A stretch of DNA of 64,000 nt from Rhodococcus sp. SGAir0479 (GTDB lineage Bacteria > Actinomycetota > Actinomycetes > Mycobacteriales > Mycobacteriaceae), in assembly GCF_005484805.1 (NCBI RefSeq), contig NZ_CP039432.1, forward strand, positions 682,001 to 746,000, in the 5' to 3' direction. The notes below the pieces were generated by a model. The model was given only the letters and a program-made list of their open reading frames with translations, had not been told where the DNA came from and made no database searches. Below are positions 9,633 to 18,378 of the stretch, one piece after another (positions within the stretch are counted from its first letter, which is position 1; each line of letters starts with the position of its first letter). A program made the translations under genes and the position numbers.

Positions 9633-10454
9633 TCACCGGGCGAGAAACGGCAGGACCTCGCCGAGGAACTCGCTGGGACAGTCCAGCTGTGGACAATGAC
9701 CGCAGTTCGGGATGACGGCGACCCGGCGGTCCGCGCCGACGGTGATGCGGCGTGCCGCGCGGGCCGGGGTCAGCAGATCGTTCGCGCCCCACAACAGCAG
9801 GGCCGGGACGGCGAGTTCGTCGATCATCGTGGGGATCGGGAGTTCCGCGATCTCGCGGATCACGATGCGCCCGATCGTCAGCAGGGCGGCGACCTGTTGC
9901 CGCGTGGCGTAGTGCTCGACGTACCCGGCTCGGACGCCGGCACCGGCGCGCATCGGATGGCGCAGTGCGGCGCCCGCGTACAACGCCCCCACCATCTGCT
10001 GCAGGTACCGGGCCGGAAGTGGGCGCGTGAGCAACTGCGTGAGCCGGTCCACCCGCAACTGGGTGCCGCGGGTCCAGGAGCGGGGGACACGGGTGACCCC
10101 GGGCATGTCGGACAGCACGACGTCGGCGACCAGGTCGGGTCGCGCGGACGCCCAGGCCAGGGCGGTCACCGCCCCGAGCGAGTTCCCGATCACGCTGACC
10201 CGATCGTCCTCGTCGCCGACGAGCGCACTGAGCACCTCGACGTAGCCGTCGATGAGCGGCTCCTGCCATCGGGCGGCGGCGCTGAGACCGAATCCCGGCA
10301 GGTCGACGACCAGCACCCGGTAGCGCTCGGACAGCGTGGGCAGGACCTTCTGCCAGGTGCCGCCGTGGTCCGAGTAGCCGTGCAGGAGGACGACCGTGCG
10401 CTCACCCTGTCCGGTCGACAGGACGTGTAACCCCTCGAGACTTTCGGCGCGCAC
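9633..10454 (-). CDS. Alpha/beta hydrolase
   Basis: This 273-residue alpha/beta-hydrolase-fold protein shows the oxyanion segment LLHGYSDHGGTW, the nucleophile elbow GNSLGA, a late Asp region (LLLWGANDLLTP) and the catalytic-His region IPNCGHCPQLDCP. A cap region (about 125-195) lies between. There is no signal peptide, so it is probably cytoplasmic. The start is GTG, preceded by GAGAGGAC at good spacing. It lies 27 bases after the EcsC-like gene and may share its transcript. The substrate cannot be told; MhpC-like hydrolases and esterases are both possible. Confidence 0.87.
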   Translation of the reverse strand: MRAESLEGLHVLSTGQGERTVVLLHGYSDHGGTWQKVLPTLSERYRVLVVDLPGFGLSAAARWQEPLIDGYVEVLSALVGDEDDRVSVIGNSLGAVTALAWASARPDLVADVVLSDMPGVTRVPRSWTRGTQLRVDRLTQLLTRPLPARYLQQMVGALYAGAALRHPMRAGAGVRAGYVEHYATRQQVAALLTIGRIVIREIAELPIPTMIDELAVPALLLWGANDLLTPARAARRITVGADRRVAVIPNCGHCPQLDCPSEFLGEVLPFLAR

Positions 10455-10481
10455 GGCGGCGTCCTCTCGTCGGCCCGGGTG

Positions 10482-11234
10482 TCAGGACCGGGCGCTGCGT
10501 GACTCGTTGCGAGGCTCGGGCTGTTCCGGCACCACGTAGAGCCGGCTGCGCCGGCCGATCGTTCCGGCCGGGTCCGACCACTTCGCGGGCGCGGGACCGA
10601 ACGCCTCTCGTGCATTGTCGACGACTCCGCGGCCGATCGCGCGGTTTCCGGCGCCTCCGATGACGGCGCCGACGCCGGCGGGGAGCAGTTTGCCGAGGAT
10701 GAGGGCGCTGCGCTTCGCGGCGTACTTGGTCACGAACTTGCGGATCAACGAGCTGTTCATCGCCTTCATCGTCTGCGGCGGAATTCTGCCGGTGACGAGC
10801 CGGGCCCAGTTGGTGGCGGTCAGGCCGGTGGCGCGTTCGACGATCTCCATGCCCGACTCACCGAGGGCGACCGCCAGTACCAGGGCACGCCGCTGCTGGT
10901 GATCGTCGGGAGAGATCCCGTGTACGGCAGCGATGGCCAGTGTCAGCAGCGCCGACGACTCGAGGAAGAACGCGGTCTCGGCGCCGACCGCGGCCACCGA
11001 GGCCATCGTGCCGACCGCGGGGACGGCGGCGGTCGCGCCCACCGCGCTGCCGCTGCCGGTGACGGCCGTCAGGAACATCTTCTCGAGCCGGGCCACGATC
11101 TGCGCGGGCGTCTCGTCCGGGTGAGCGCGCCGCACCCGTTCCACGTACTTGGCCACGGCCGGGGCCTGCAGCCTGCTCGCGTTGTCCAGCACGGACACGA
11201 TGGTCGATTCGATACGCCCCTGCTTCTCGGCCAT
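10482..11234 (-). CDS. EcsC-like conserved protein
   Basis: A 250-residue protein of unknown role. Small-residue-rich stretches (SGSAVGATAAVPAVGTMASV and LLPAGVGAVIGGAGNRAIG) resemble the glycine-rich membrane-associated parts of EcsC-family proteins. The N-terminal part is helical and charged. Of two close ATGs the second (10 bases after GAGGA) was chosen; the first would add four residues. Assignment to EcsC is by motif resemblance only. Confidence 0.6.
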   Translation of the reverse strand: MAEKQGRIESTIVSVLDNASRLQAPAVAKYVERVRRAHPDETPAQIVARLEKMFLTAVTGSGSAVGATAAVPAVGTMASVAAVGAETAFFLESSALLTLAIAAVHGISPDDHQQRRALVLAVALGESGMEIVERATGLTATNWARLVTGRIPPQTMKAMNSSLIRKFVTKYAAKRSALILGKLLPAGVGAVIGGAGNRAIGRGVVDNAREAFGPAPAKWSDPAGTIGRRSRLYVVPEQPEPRNESRSARS

Positions 11235-11397
11235 GACAGTCCTCATCTCGGTTTCCCGGCCCCGGGCATTCGGGCAACTCGGTCACTCGACCTTCGACTA
11301 TAGGAAACCGGCCCTCCCGCCTCGGAATTCCCCGTGCCGGGGCCGCGTCCGCGGATACGCTGGTGAGACCGACGACGGCCGAGGCAGGTGAGCGACG

Positions 11398-11784
11398 ATG
11401 ACCGGCACAACCGCGGTGTGGCCCGCACTCCGGTACGCGAAGGCGCGGGAGGCGATCGTGTTCCTCGTCGAAGCGTTCGGGTTCGAGGAGCGGGCGGTGC
11501 ACGGGGAGGGCGAGCGTATCGATCACGCGGAACTCGCGTGGCCCGGCGGTGGCGGGGTGATGCTCGGTTCGGCACGCCCGGATTCGGCCATCGCGGACCT
11601 GCCGACCGGAACCGGGGCGGTGTACCTGGTCACCGACGATCCCGACGGGCTGTACCGGCGGGCCGTGGATGCGGGCGCGAACGTCGTGCAGGGGCTGAAG
11701 GACGAGGACTTCGGTTCCCGTGGCTTCACGTGCCGCGACCCCGAGGGTGTGTTCTGGAGCTTCGGGACCTACCGCGGCGAATGA
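11398..11784 (+). CDS. VOC (glyoxalase/bleomycin-resistance fold) protein
   Basis: The 128 residues fit a single VOC module pair: ALRYAKAREAIVFLVEAFGFEE at the start, AVYLVTDDPDGLYRRAVDAGA in the middle and FTCRDPEGVFWSFGTY at the end. These proteins bind a metal or a hydrophobic ligand and act as lyases, dioxygenases or drug-binding proteins. Likely first-shell residues are His41 and the Glu of RDPEGVFW, which would suit a metal site, but the activity is unknown. Its stop codon is 3 bases from the stop of the convergent GST gene. Confidence 0.85.
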   Translation: MTGTTAVWPALRYAKAREAIVFLVEAFGFEERAVHGEGERIDHAELAWPGGGGVMLGSARPDSAIADLPTGTGAVYLVTDDPDGLYRRAVDAGANVVQGLKDEDFGSRGFTCRDPEGVFWSFGTYRGE

Positions 11785-11787
11785 CCG

Positions 11788-12858
11788 TCAGACCCGCTGG
11801 GTCGAGGCCCAGTGCGACAGCGGCACAACCTCTTCCGGGCGCGGAGGCGGGGGCGGCGTGCCGTCTCCGAAGGGCCGCCCACCGAGCAGTTCCCGGTTGT
11901 GCGGTTCGAGCCAGTGCGACAGGTCGGGCCCCTTGGGGACGATCTGCGTGGGATTGATGTCCTTGTGGACGATGTAGTAGTGCTGCTTGATCTGCGTGAA
12001 GTCGATCGTGTCGCCGAATCCGGGGGTCTGGAACAGATCCCGCGCGTAGTCCCACAGCACCGGCATCTCGGACAGCTTGCTCCGGTTGCACTTGAAGTGA
12101 CCGTGGTACACGGCGTCGAAGCGAGCGAGCGTCGTGAACAGCCGGACGTCGGCCTCGGTGATGGTGTCGCCCACCAGGAATCGCTGGGTCGAGAGCCGTT
12201 CGGTGAGCCAGTCCAGCCGCTCGAACAGGCGGTCGTACGCCCGGTCGTACGACTCCTGTGAGCCCGCGAAACCACACCGGTACACGCCGTTGTTCACGTC
12301 CCGGAACACCAGTTCGGCGACCTCGTCGATCTCGCTGCGCAGGTCCTCGGGATAGAGATCCGGCGCGCCGTCCCGGTGGAAGTCCTTCCACTCGGTCGAC
12401 AGGTCCAGCGTCATCTGCGCGAAGTCGTTGGTGACCACCTGGCCGGTCGCGATCTCCACCATGGCGGGGACGGTGATCCCGCGCGGGTATTCGGGGAACC
12501 GTGCGAAGTACGCGTCCTGCAGGCGGGGAATCTTCAGCACCGGGTCGACGCCGCCGGGATCGAGGTCGAAGGTCCAGCTGCGCTCGTCGTGTGTGGGTCC
12601 GCAGATGCCCATGGACAGAACGTCTTCGAGCCCGAGGAGGCGGCGCACGATGATCGCGCGGTTGGCCCACGGGCACGCGCGCGCGACGATCAGCCGGTAC
12701 CGGCCGGCCTCGACGGGGTAGCCGTCGCGGCCGTCGGCGGTGATGCGCGTGGGGATGTAGTTCATGTCCCGGGAGAACTCCTGGCCCGGTGCCACGAATT
12801 TCGCGCCGACGGCCGTGCTGCCGTCGCCGGTGGTCGTGTCGTCGCCGTCGTCGCTCAT
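11788..12858 (-). CDS. Xi-class glutathione S-transferase (glutathionyl-hydroquinone reductase family)
   Basis: This 356-residue enzyme has the xi-class active site CPWANR (Cys62), the N-terminal GQEFSRD/NYIPTRITADG region, a PAMVE segment and the C-terminal helical domain with NNGVYRCGFAGSQESYD. Family members reduce S-glutathionyl hydroquinones to hydroquinones. Rhodococci make mycothiol rather than glutathione as main thiol, so the natural thiol partner is open. It starts 29 bases after the GNAT gene on the same strand, with GGAGCTG as ribosome-binding site, and is probably co-transcribed with it. Confidence 0.9.
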   Translation of the reverse strand: MSDDGDDTTTGDGSTAVGAKFVAPGQEFSRDMNYIPTRITADGRDGYPVEAGRYRLIVARACPWANRAIIVRRLLGLEDVLSMGICGPTHDERSWTFDLDPGGVDPVLKIPRLQDAYFARFPEYPRGITVPAMVEIATGQVVTNDFAQMTLDLSTEWKDFHRDGAPDLYPEDLRSEIDEVAELVFRDVNNGVYRCGFAGSQESYDRAYDRLFERLDWLTERLSTQRFLVGDTITEADVRLFTTLARFDAVYHGHFKCNRSKLSEMPVLWDYARDLFQTPGFGDTIDFTQIKQHYYIVHKDINPTQIVPKGPDLSHWLEPHNRELLGGRPFGDGTPPPPPRPEEVVPLSHWASTQRV

Positions 12859-12887
12859 TGCCGATCAGCTCCCTCCGTCGCCGTCTC

Positions 12888-13592
12888 TCACACGGTACTG
12901 GCCGTCACCGCGACCGACACGACAGTTCCGAGCTCCTCGTATCCCAGGCGCGCCGCCAGGCGGCGCGACGCGACGTTGTCGCGGTGTGCGCGCCACTGCG
13001 GAATCAGCCCGGCGTCGAGCGCGTCGTTGGTGGCCAGACGGGCGGCGGTGGCGCCGAACCCGCGGCGGCGCGCGTCCGGCAGCGTCAGGGCGCCCATGTC
13101 GGCGATGATGCCCTGCCACTCCCGGAAGGCGGCGGATGCGAGCGGGCGATGGGTATCGTCGAGCACCGTGAACCAGTTGGCCTTGTCGGTCAGTGCGGCC
13201 TCGGCGACATCGTCGGGCGGGCAGGCGGACTCGAGCGCACGGACGTGCTCGAGGTCGTGTGAGACCAGCGGCTGCTCGACGGCGACGCTCTTGCCGAAAT
13301 CCGCCGCCCAGGCCAGTGCGACGGGTCCCGAACACCGGCCGGAGTGGTCCTTGGCGAGCGCCAGCAGCCCGCCGGACCGGGCGAGGTCGTTGTCGGACCG
13401 GTCCTCGGCGCGGTCGACTGCCCAGGCGGGGCCCACCAGCGCGGTCGAGCCGGCCAGAGTCACGAACCGGATCCGGTCGGCGTCGTCGTCGATCCGGACG
13501 TGACGCACTCCGGAGTCGTCGAAGGCACGGTCCGGCAGGCCGAGCTCTCGCGCCCACGCCAGCCGGATGATGTCGATCTGATGGCCGTCCAC
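12888..13592 (-). CDS. GNAT-family N-acetyltransferase
   Basis: The 234-residue protein carries a C-terminal GNAT domain: the pyrophosphate-binding loop is RRRGFGATAARLATNDAL and motif B is NVASRRLAARLGYEELGTV. The N-terminal half (about 1-110) includes DSGVRHVRIDDDADRIRFV and may be a degenerate GNAT-like lobe. The GTG at 13592 was chosen because it gives a compact protein; the frame is open far upstream across the divergent regulator gene. Substrate unknown. It is divergent from the STAND-LuxR gene with 120 bases between. Confidence 0.8.
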   Translation of the reverse strand: MDGHQIDIIRLAWARELGLPDRAFDDSGVRHVRIDDDADRIRFVTLAGSTALVGPAWAVDRAEDRSDNDLARSGGLLALAKDHSGRCSGPVALAWAADFGKSVAVEQPLVSHDLEHVRALESACPPDDVAEAALTDKANWFTVLDDTHRPLASAAFREWQGIIADMGALTLPDARRRGFGATAARLATNDALDAGLIPQWRAHRDNVASRRLAARLGYEELGTVVSVAVTASTV

Positions 13593-13712
13593 ATCGTCAA
13601 CGGTAGTGCGGGGGTCGCCGGTGCACAGCGGGTGGACCACGATCGGACGTCGTCGCCGAGGTGCCGAGGCGTACCGTCGAATCAGCTGGAACGCGAGGGA
13701 GTGTGACGGTCG

Positions 13713-16082
13713 ATGTCGCCTACCGCACGGAGCGCCGGCGGGAACTTTCCCTCGCCGCTGACGACGTTCGTCGGGCGACGACGCGAATCCACCGCCACCA
13801 AGCGATTGCTTGCGCAGTCGCGGCTGGTGACGCTGACCGGGGTCGGTGGTGTGGGGAAGACCCGTCTGGCGCTGCAGGTGGCGGGGGACCTGCGGCGCGA
13901 CTTCCGGGACGGGGCGTGGCTCGCCGAACTCGCCGAGCTGCACGACCCCGAATTGGTGCCGGACGCGGTCGCCGCGGTGTTCGGGTTGCACGACCACGCG
14001 ACGACTCCGCCGATGGAGCTGCTGGTCGAGTATCTGGCGGGGCGTGAACTGCTGCTGGTCCTCGACAATTGCGAGCACCTGGTGCACGCGGCGGCGAAGC
14101 TGGTCGACACGGTGTTGCGCGAGTGCCCGGGCGTGCGGATCCTCGCGACGAGCCGGGAGGCCCTCGGGGTGGGCGGTGAGGCGGTCGTGCGGGTGCCGCC
14201 GCTGCCGGTGCCGGATCCGGACTCGCCGCCGTCGCTCGAGGCTCTGCCGCGATACGAGTCGGTGACGTTGTTCGTCGATCGGGCCCGCGCCGCGTACCCC
14301 GATTTCGTTGTCACCGAAAGCAATCGGGCCGTCATCGCGCGCATCTGCCATCGGCTCGACGGCCTGCCGTTGCCGATCGAGCTGGCCGCCGCACGGGTGC
14401 GGGTACTCTCGCTCGACCAGATCCTCGAGCGCCTCACCGACCGCTTCCGCCTCCTCACCGCCGGCAGTCGCGTGGCGCCGTCACGGCAGCAGACGTTGCG
14501 CCTGAGCGTCGACTGGAGTTACGACCTGTGCACGCCCGACGAGCAGCAGCTGTGGACCCGGTTGTCGGTGTTCTCGGGAGGATTCGAGCTCGACGCCGTC
14601 GAAGGTCTCTGCGCCGAGGCCGTGGGTTCCGACCGCGCGGTCGATCTCGTCGCGTCGTTGGTCGACAAGTCGATCCTCACGATCGAGAAGACCGATTCGG
14701 TGGTGCGGTACGGGATGCTCGAGACGTTGCGGGACTACGGCCGCGAACGGTTGGACGAGGCGGGGGAGACGGACCGGTGCCGACGGCTGCACCGGGACTG
14801 GTTCCTGGGACTGGCCGAACGTGCCGAGGGGGAGTGGATCAGCCCGCGTCAGGTGGAGTGGATCGCCCGGCTCACGCGGGAGACGGCGAATCTGCGGGAC
14901 GCGCTCGAGTACTGCGCGGCGGGGGCGCGCGAGGGTGCGACCGGTATTCGACTGGCGAACGCCCAGTTCCCGCTCTGGTTCTGTCGCGGCATGCTCGGCG
15001 AGGGGCGACGCTGGTTCTCGCGCATGTTCGCGGCCTCCGACGAGGAACCCGGCGCGGCGCGGATCGCGGCACTGTGCGCGGCGAGCCAGCTGGCGGGCAT
15101 GCAGCAGGACTTCGCGGCCGGCGCCGACCTCGTCGCGCGAGCGACGCGCCTCGCCGACGTGCTGGGCGATCCGGTCGTCGCCGCGCTGGCAGTGCAGGCG
15201 ACCGGTCGGCAGGCGCTCTACCGCGGCGACCTCGGGGTGGCGATGGAGTTGCTCTCGCGCGCGGTGGGGCCCCTGCGGGAGGCGTCGAATCCGCAGTGGT
15301 CGATCTGGGCGTTGCAGGCGCTGGGTCTGGCGGCGGGGATGGCGGGAGACATCGCGTCGGCACAGGCGTGTCACGAGGAGGTTCTGGGCGTCACCGAGGC
15401 CCGGGGGGAGAGCGAGTACCGGGCGCGCGCGATGTATCTGCTGTCGCTGACGTTGTGGCGGCGCGGCGACCGCGCGCGGGCCGCGGAGCTGTTCGTCGAG
15501 GCGCTGCAGTTGACCCGCCTGGTCGACGACCACTTCGCGGGGGCCGGGTGCCTGGAGTCGCTGGCGTGGGGTGAGGCGGCTTCCCGGCGCGGCGAGCGGG
15601 CGGCGATCCTGTCCGGTGCCGCGGAGGCCATGCGGCAGACGATGGGGGTGCCGCCGGTGCTCATCCCGACGATGCTCGGCTACCACGAGGAGTGCCGCCG
15701 GCTGTGCCGCTCGATTCTCGGGGACCGTGGATTCGAGGTGGCGTTCGCCAAGGGCGCGACGCTGGAGTTCCCGGAGGCGGTCGAGTTCGCGCTCGGTCGC
15801 GGCGAGGGCGTCGGGATTCCTCGTGCCGAGATGGAGGCGCCCACCGCACCGATGCGCATCGTGGTGCCGACCGGGGAGCCGCCCGCGCTCACGCGGCGCG
15901 AGCGCCAGGTGGCGGACCTGGTGGCGCGGGGGCTGACGAACCGGGAGATCGCGGAGACGCTGGTGATCTCGCAGCGGACCGCGGAGGGCCACGTCGAGCG
16001 GATTCTGTCCAAGCTCGGGTTCGGGTCGCGTACGCAGATCGCGGCCTGGGTGGCCGAACAGCGGGACGAGGCATCGTCCTGA
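13713..16082 (+). CDS. STAND-type ATPase transcriptional regulator with LuxR helix-turn-helix
   Basis: The 789-residue regulator starts with FVGRRRE followed by the P-loop GVGGVGKTRLA (about residues 42-52). Walker B is ELLLVLDNCEHLV near 115, and an ARC-type region includes PLPIELAAARVRVLSLDQI. A helical, TPR-like middle and C-terminal part (about 390-690) follows, and then a LuxR-type DNA-binding domain (LTRRERQVADLVARGLTNREIA to AEGHVERILSKLGF, about 725-780). Such proteins are ATP-dependent switches that sense a ligand or partner. The GNAT and GST genes are divergent from it and are the obvious candidates for control. Domain assignment is secure; ligand unknown. Confidence 0.93.
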   Translation: MSPTARSAGGNFPSPLTTFVGRRRESTATKRLLAQSRLVTLTGVGGVGKTRLALQVAGDLRRDFRDGAWLAELAELHDPELVPDAVAAVFGLHDHATTPPMELLVEYLAGRELLLVLDNCEHLVHAAAKLVDTVLRECPGVRILATSREALGVGGEAVVRVPPLPVPDPDSPPSLEALPRYESVTLFVDRARAAYPDFVVTESNRAVIARICHRLDGLPLPIELAAARVRVLSLDQILERLTDRFRLLTAGSRVAPSRQQTLRLSVDWSYDLCTPDEQQLWTRLSVFSGGFELDAVEGLCAEAVGSDRAVDLVASLVDKSILTIEKTDSVVRYGMLETLRDYGRERLDEAGETDRCRRLHRDWFLGLAERAEGEWISPRQVEWIARLTRETANLRDALEYCAAGAREGATGIRLANAQFPLWFCRGMLGEGRRWFSRMFAASDEEPGAARIAALCAASQLAGMQQDFAAGADLVARATRLADVLGDPVVAALAVQATGRQALYRGDLGVAMELLSRAVGPLREASNPQWSIWALQALGLAAGMAGDIASAQACHEEVLGVTEARGESEYRARAMYLLSLTLWRRGDRARAAELFVEALQLTRLVDDHFAGAGCLESLAWGEAASRRGERAAILSGAAEAMRQTMGVPPVLIPTMLGYHEECRRLCRSILGDRGFEVAFAKGATLEFPEAVEFALGRGEGVGIPRAEMEAPTAPMRIVVPTGEPPALTRRERQVADLVARGLTNREIAETLVISQRTAEGHVERILSKLGFGSRTQIAAWVAEQRDEASS

Positions 16083-16163
16083 CCTGGGGCGAGGCGTCGT
16101 CCGGGACGTCGGCACGAGGCGTCGCCGGGGACGCCGCCCCGTCCCGAACACGTATACGGAACA

Positions 16164-16175
16164 GGTAGATCTACC
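16164..16175. promoter_or_regulatory. 12-bp palindrome before the alpha/beta hydrolase gene
   Basis: GGTAGATCTACC is a perfect palindrome 72 bases before the ATG at 16248, and CGTATACG (16151-16158) precedes it. Just after the LuxR stop codon, two imperfect copies of a roughly 24-base segment with the core CGAGGCGTCG (16088-16135) also occur. A repressor site is possible but unproven. Confidence 0.25.
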
Positions 16176-16247
16176 GTCGTGCGCGGCGCGCGCGGGCGGT
16201 GATGCTGTGGTCGGTCACGTCCCGACTGCAGAACGCGAGGTATCCCG

Positions 16248-17153
16248 ATGCGCCCCCAGCCGCAGGACCACCCGACGCTCGACTCGGCTGCCGCCGCCAC
16301 TCCGTCGTGGCGGGAAGCCGTGGTGGACGGGCGAGCGGTGCCGTACCGGGTGACCGGAGGCGGGCGACCGGTCCTGTTCCTGCACGGCTTCGGTCTCACC
16401 CCGGGCACCTACGGGCGCGCGATCGATCGCCTCGCCGCGACCGGAACGCGGGTCTACGCCCCCGCGCTGCCGGGTTTCGCCGGCACGGGCGGCCTGCCCG
16501 CGGCCACTCACGGATTCAGCGGTTACGGCGACTGGGTCGGACGGTTCCTGGACGCCGCCCGACTCGACGAACCCGTCACCGTGGTCGGGCATTCGTTCGG
16601 TGGCGGGGTCGCCCTCGCCGCGGCCCACGCGCTGGAGGACCGCGTCTCGGACCTGGTGCTCGTCAACTCCGTCGGCGGCGGCGCGTGGGCGCCGAGCGGC
16701 ACGGTCCGCGAGATCCGGCACCGGCCGTTGTGGCGCTGGGGCGCCGCCGCGGTCGTGGACACCGTCCTGACCGGGACGCCGGTGTCGGCGCTCGCCTCGA
16801 TCGCGGGCGACGGGGTGCGCAACGTGCTGCGCGATCCGGCCGCGCTGTGGCGGATCGGGGTGCTGGCACGCTCGGCGGACCTGCGGACGGAGGCGGCGCG
16901 GATCGTCGCCCGTGGCACCCCGACCACCCTGCTGTGGAGCCGCGGCGACACGTTCATTCCGCGGGCCAGCTTCGAGTCGCTGCGCGACGCGCTCGGCGAC
17001 CCCCGCGTGCACCGGGTCGCCGGCTGCCACGGCTGGCTGATCGGCCACCCGGACCGGTTCGGCCGGGCGATCGCCGAGATCCTGGGCTCGGCGACCGTCC
17101 CGGCCGCGGGCGACGTCAGAGGCCCAGATCGCGTCCGATCAGTTCCTTCATGA
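16248..17153 (+). CDS. Alpha/beta hydrolase
   Basis: A 301-residue alpha/beta-hydrolase with the oxyanion loop LFLHGFGLTPGTY, the nucleophile elbow GHSFGGGVALAAA, an acidic region LLWSRGDTFIPRA and the His segment VAGCHGWLIGHPD. It is preceded by GAGGTATCCCG. The last 38 bases overlap the end of the convergent acyl-CoA dehydrogenase gene, which is unusual but encodes only the poorly conserved tail (after residue 289). It resembles epoxide-hydrolase and esterase relatives; substrate unknown. Confidence 0.87.
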   Translation: MRPQPQDHPTLDSAAAATPSWREAVVDGRAVPYRVTGGGRPVLFLHGFGLTPGTYGRAIDRLAATGTRVYAPALPGFAGTGGLPAATHGFSGYGDWVGRFLDAARLDEPVTVVGHSFGGGVALAAAHALEDRVSDLVLVNSVGGGAWAPSGTVREIRHRPLWRWGAAAVVDTVLTGTPVSALASIAGDGVRNVLRDPAALWRIGVLARSADLRTEAARIVARGTPTTLLWSRGDTFIPRASFESLRDALGDPRVHRVAGCHGWLIGHPDRFGRAIAEILGSATVPAAGDVRGPDRVRSVPS

Positions 17154-18261
17154 TCTCGTTCGAGCCGGCCCAGATCTTCGTGACGCGCGCGTCCATCCAT
17201 GCGCGGGCCGCGCGGTACTCCTTCATGAAGCCGTAGCCACCGTGCAGCTGGACGCAGTGGTCGAGGATCTCGTTCTGGATCTGCGCGCTCCACCACTTGG
17301 CCTTCGCGGCGTCGATCGCGGTGAGCTCACCGCTGTCGTGCGCGGCGACGCAGTTGTCGACGTAGGCCTGCGCGACATCGAGCTTGGTGACCAGCTCGGC
17401 GAGCAGGAACTTGTTCCACTGCATCTGCCCGATCGGCTGCCCGAACGCCTTGCGCTCCTTCGCGTAGTCGAGCGTGTCCTCGAGGATCGGGCGGGCGTGC
17501 GCGAGGTTGGCGACGGCGGCGCCGATCCGCTCCTGCGGCAGCAGCTGCATCATGTGGATGAAGCCGCCGTCGAGCTCACCGATCATGTCGGTCGCGGGCA
17601 CCCGGACGTTGTCGAAGAACAACTCCGCGGTGTCCGATTCGGGCTGGCCCACCTTGTCGAGCTTGCGCCCACGTTCGAAGCCCTCGGTCCCGGCCTCGAC
17701 GGCGAACAGCGTGATGCCGCGGGCCTTCTTCTCCGGACTCGTGCGGGCCGCGACGACGACGAGGTCGGCCCCGTACCCGTTGGTGATGAAGGTCTTGGAG
17801 CCGTTGATGATCCAGTCGTCCCCGTCGCGCACCGCGGTGGTCTTGAGGGCGGCGAGGTCGGAGCCTCCCGACGGCTCGGTCATGCCGATCGCGGTCACCA
17901 TCTCGCCGGTGCAGAACCGGGGCAGCCAGCGTCGCTTCTGCTCGTCGGTGGTGAGCTTGACCAGGTACGGCGCGACGATGTCGTAGTGGATGCCGAAGGA
18001 CGACGAGAATGATGCGCCTGCGCGCGCGAGTTCCTCGCCGAGCACCGCGTTGAAGCGGTAGTCACCGGCCTCGCTGCCGCCGTACTCCTCCGGAACCTCG
18101 AGCCCCAGGAATCCGTTCCGCCCGGCCTCGAGCCACACCTCCCGGTCGATGTACCGCTGCTCGATCATCTTCGCCTGGCGCGGCATGATGTGGCGGCCCA
18201 CGAACTCGCGAACGGATTCGCGGAACGCCTCGTGGTCAGGGCCGTACAGGGTGCGCTTCAT
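17116..18261 (-). CDS. Acyl-CoA dehydrogenase (FadE family)
   Basis: The 381-residue flavoenzyme would introduce the alpha-beta double bond in an acyl-CoA thioester. Visible blocks are AIGMTEPSGGSDLAALKTTA (FAD/substrate motif), NGSKTFITNGYGADLVVVAART, FDNVRVPATDMIG, LPQERIGAAV, QLHGGYGFMKEY and the C-terminal WAGSNEIMKELIGRDLGL. The start ATG follows GGAGGTAGGG, an almost ideal ribosome-binding site. It is divergent from a crotonase gene, with a 15-base palindrome between. Chain-length preference cannot be read from sequence. Confidence 0.94.
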   Translation of the reverse strand: MKRTLYGPDHEAFRESVREFVGRHIMPRQAKMIEQRYIDREVWLEAGRNGFLGLEVPEEYGGSEAGDYRFNAVLGEELARAGASFSSSFGIHYDIVAPYLVKLTTDEQKRRWLPRFCTGEMVTAIGMTEPSGGSDLAALKTTAVRDGDDWIINGSKTFITNGYGADLVVVAARTSPEKKARGITLFAVEAGTEGFERGRKLDKVGQPESDTAELFFDNVRVPATDMIGELDGGFIHMMQLLPQERIGAAVANLAHARPILEDTLDYAKERKAFGQPIGQMQWNKFLLAELVTKLDVAQAYVDNCVAAHDSGELTAIDAAKAKWWSAQIQNEILDHCVQLHGGYGFMKEYRAARAWMDARVTKIWAGSNEIMKELIGRDLGL

Positions 18262-18285
18262 CCCTACCTCCGGTGTCGCTTCACT

Positions 18286-18300
18286 CGCCCGATTCGGGCG
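18286..18300. promoter_or_regulatory. Inverted repeat CGCCCGA-t-TCGGGCG between divergent acyl-CoA genes
   Basis: A 15-base perfect inverted repeat lies 25 bases before the acyl-CoA dehydrogenase ATG and 79 before the crotonase ATG. CGCCCGA occurs once more about 18 bases further on. A shared operator for the two fatty-acid genes is likely; the regulator is unknown. Confidence 0.4.
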
Positions 18301-18378
18301 TACTCCCCAGTAACCTAACGCCCGAGTCGCCTCGCGCGTCGGCCTCGGGTGCGGCACCGGCTGTGGCACGCTGTGGCC

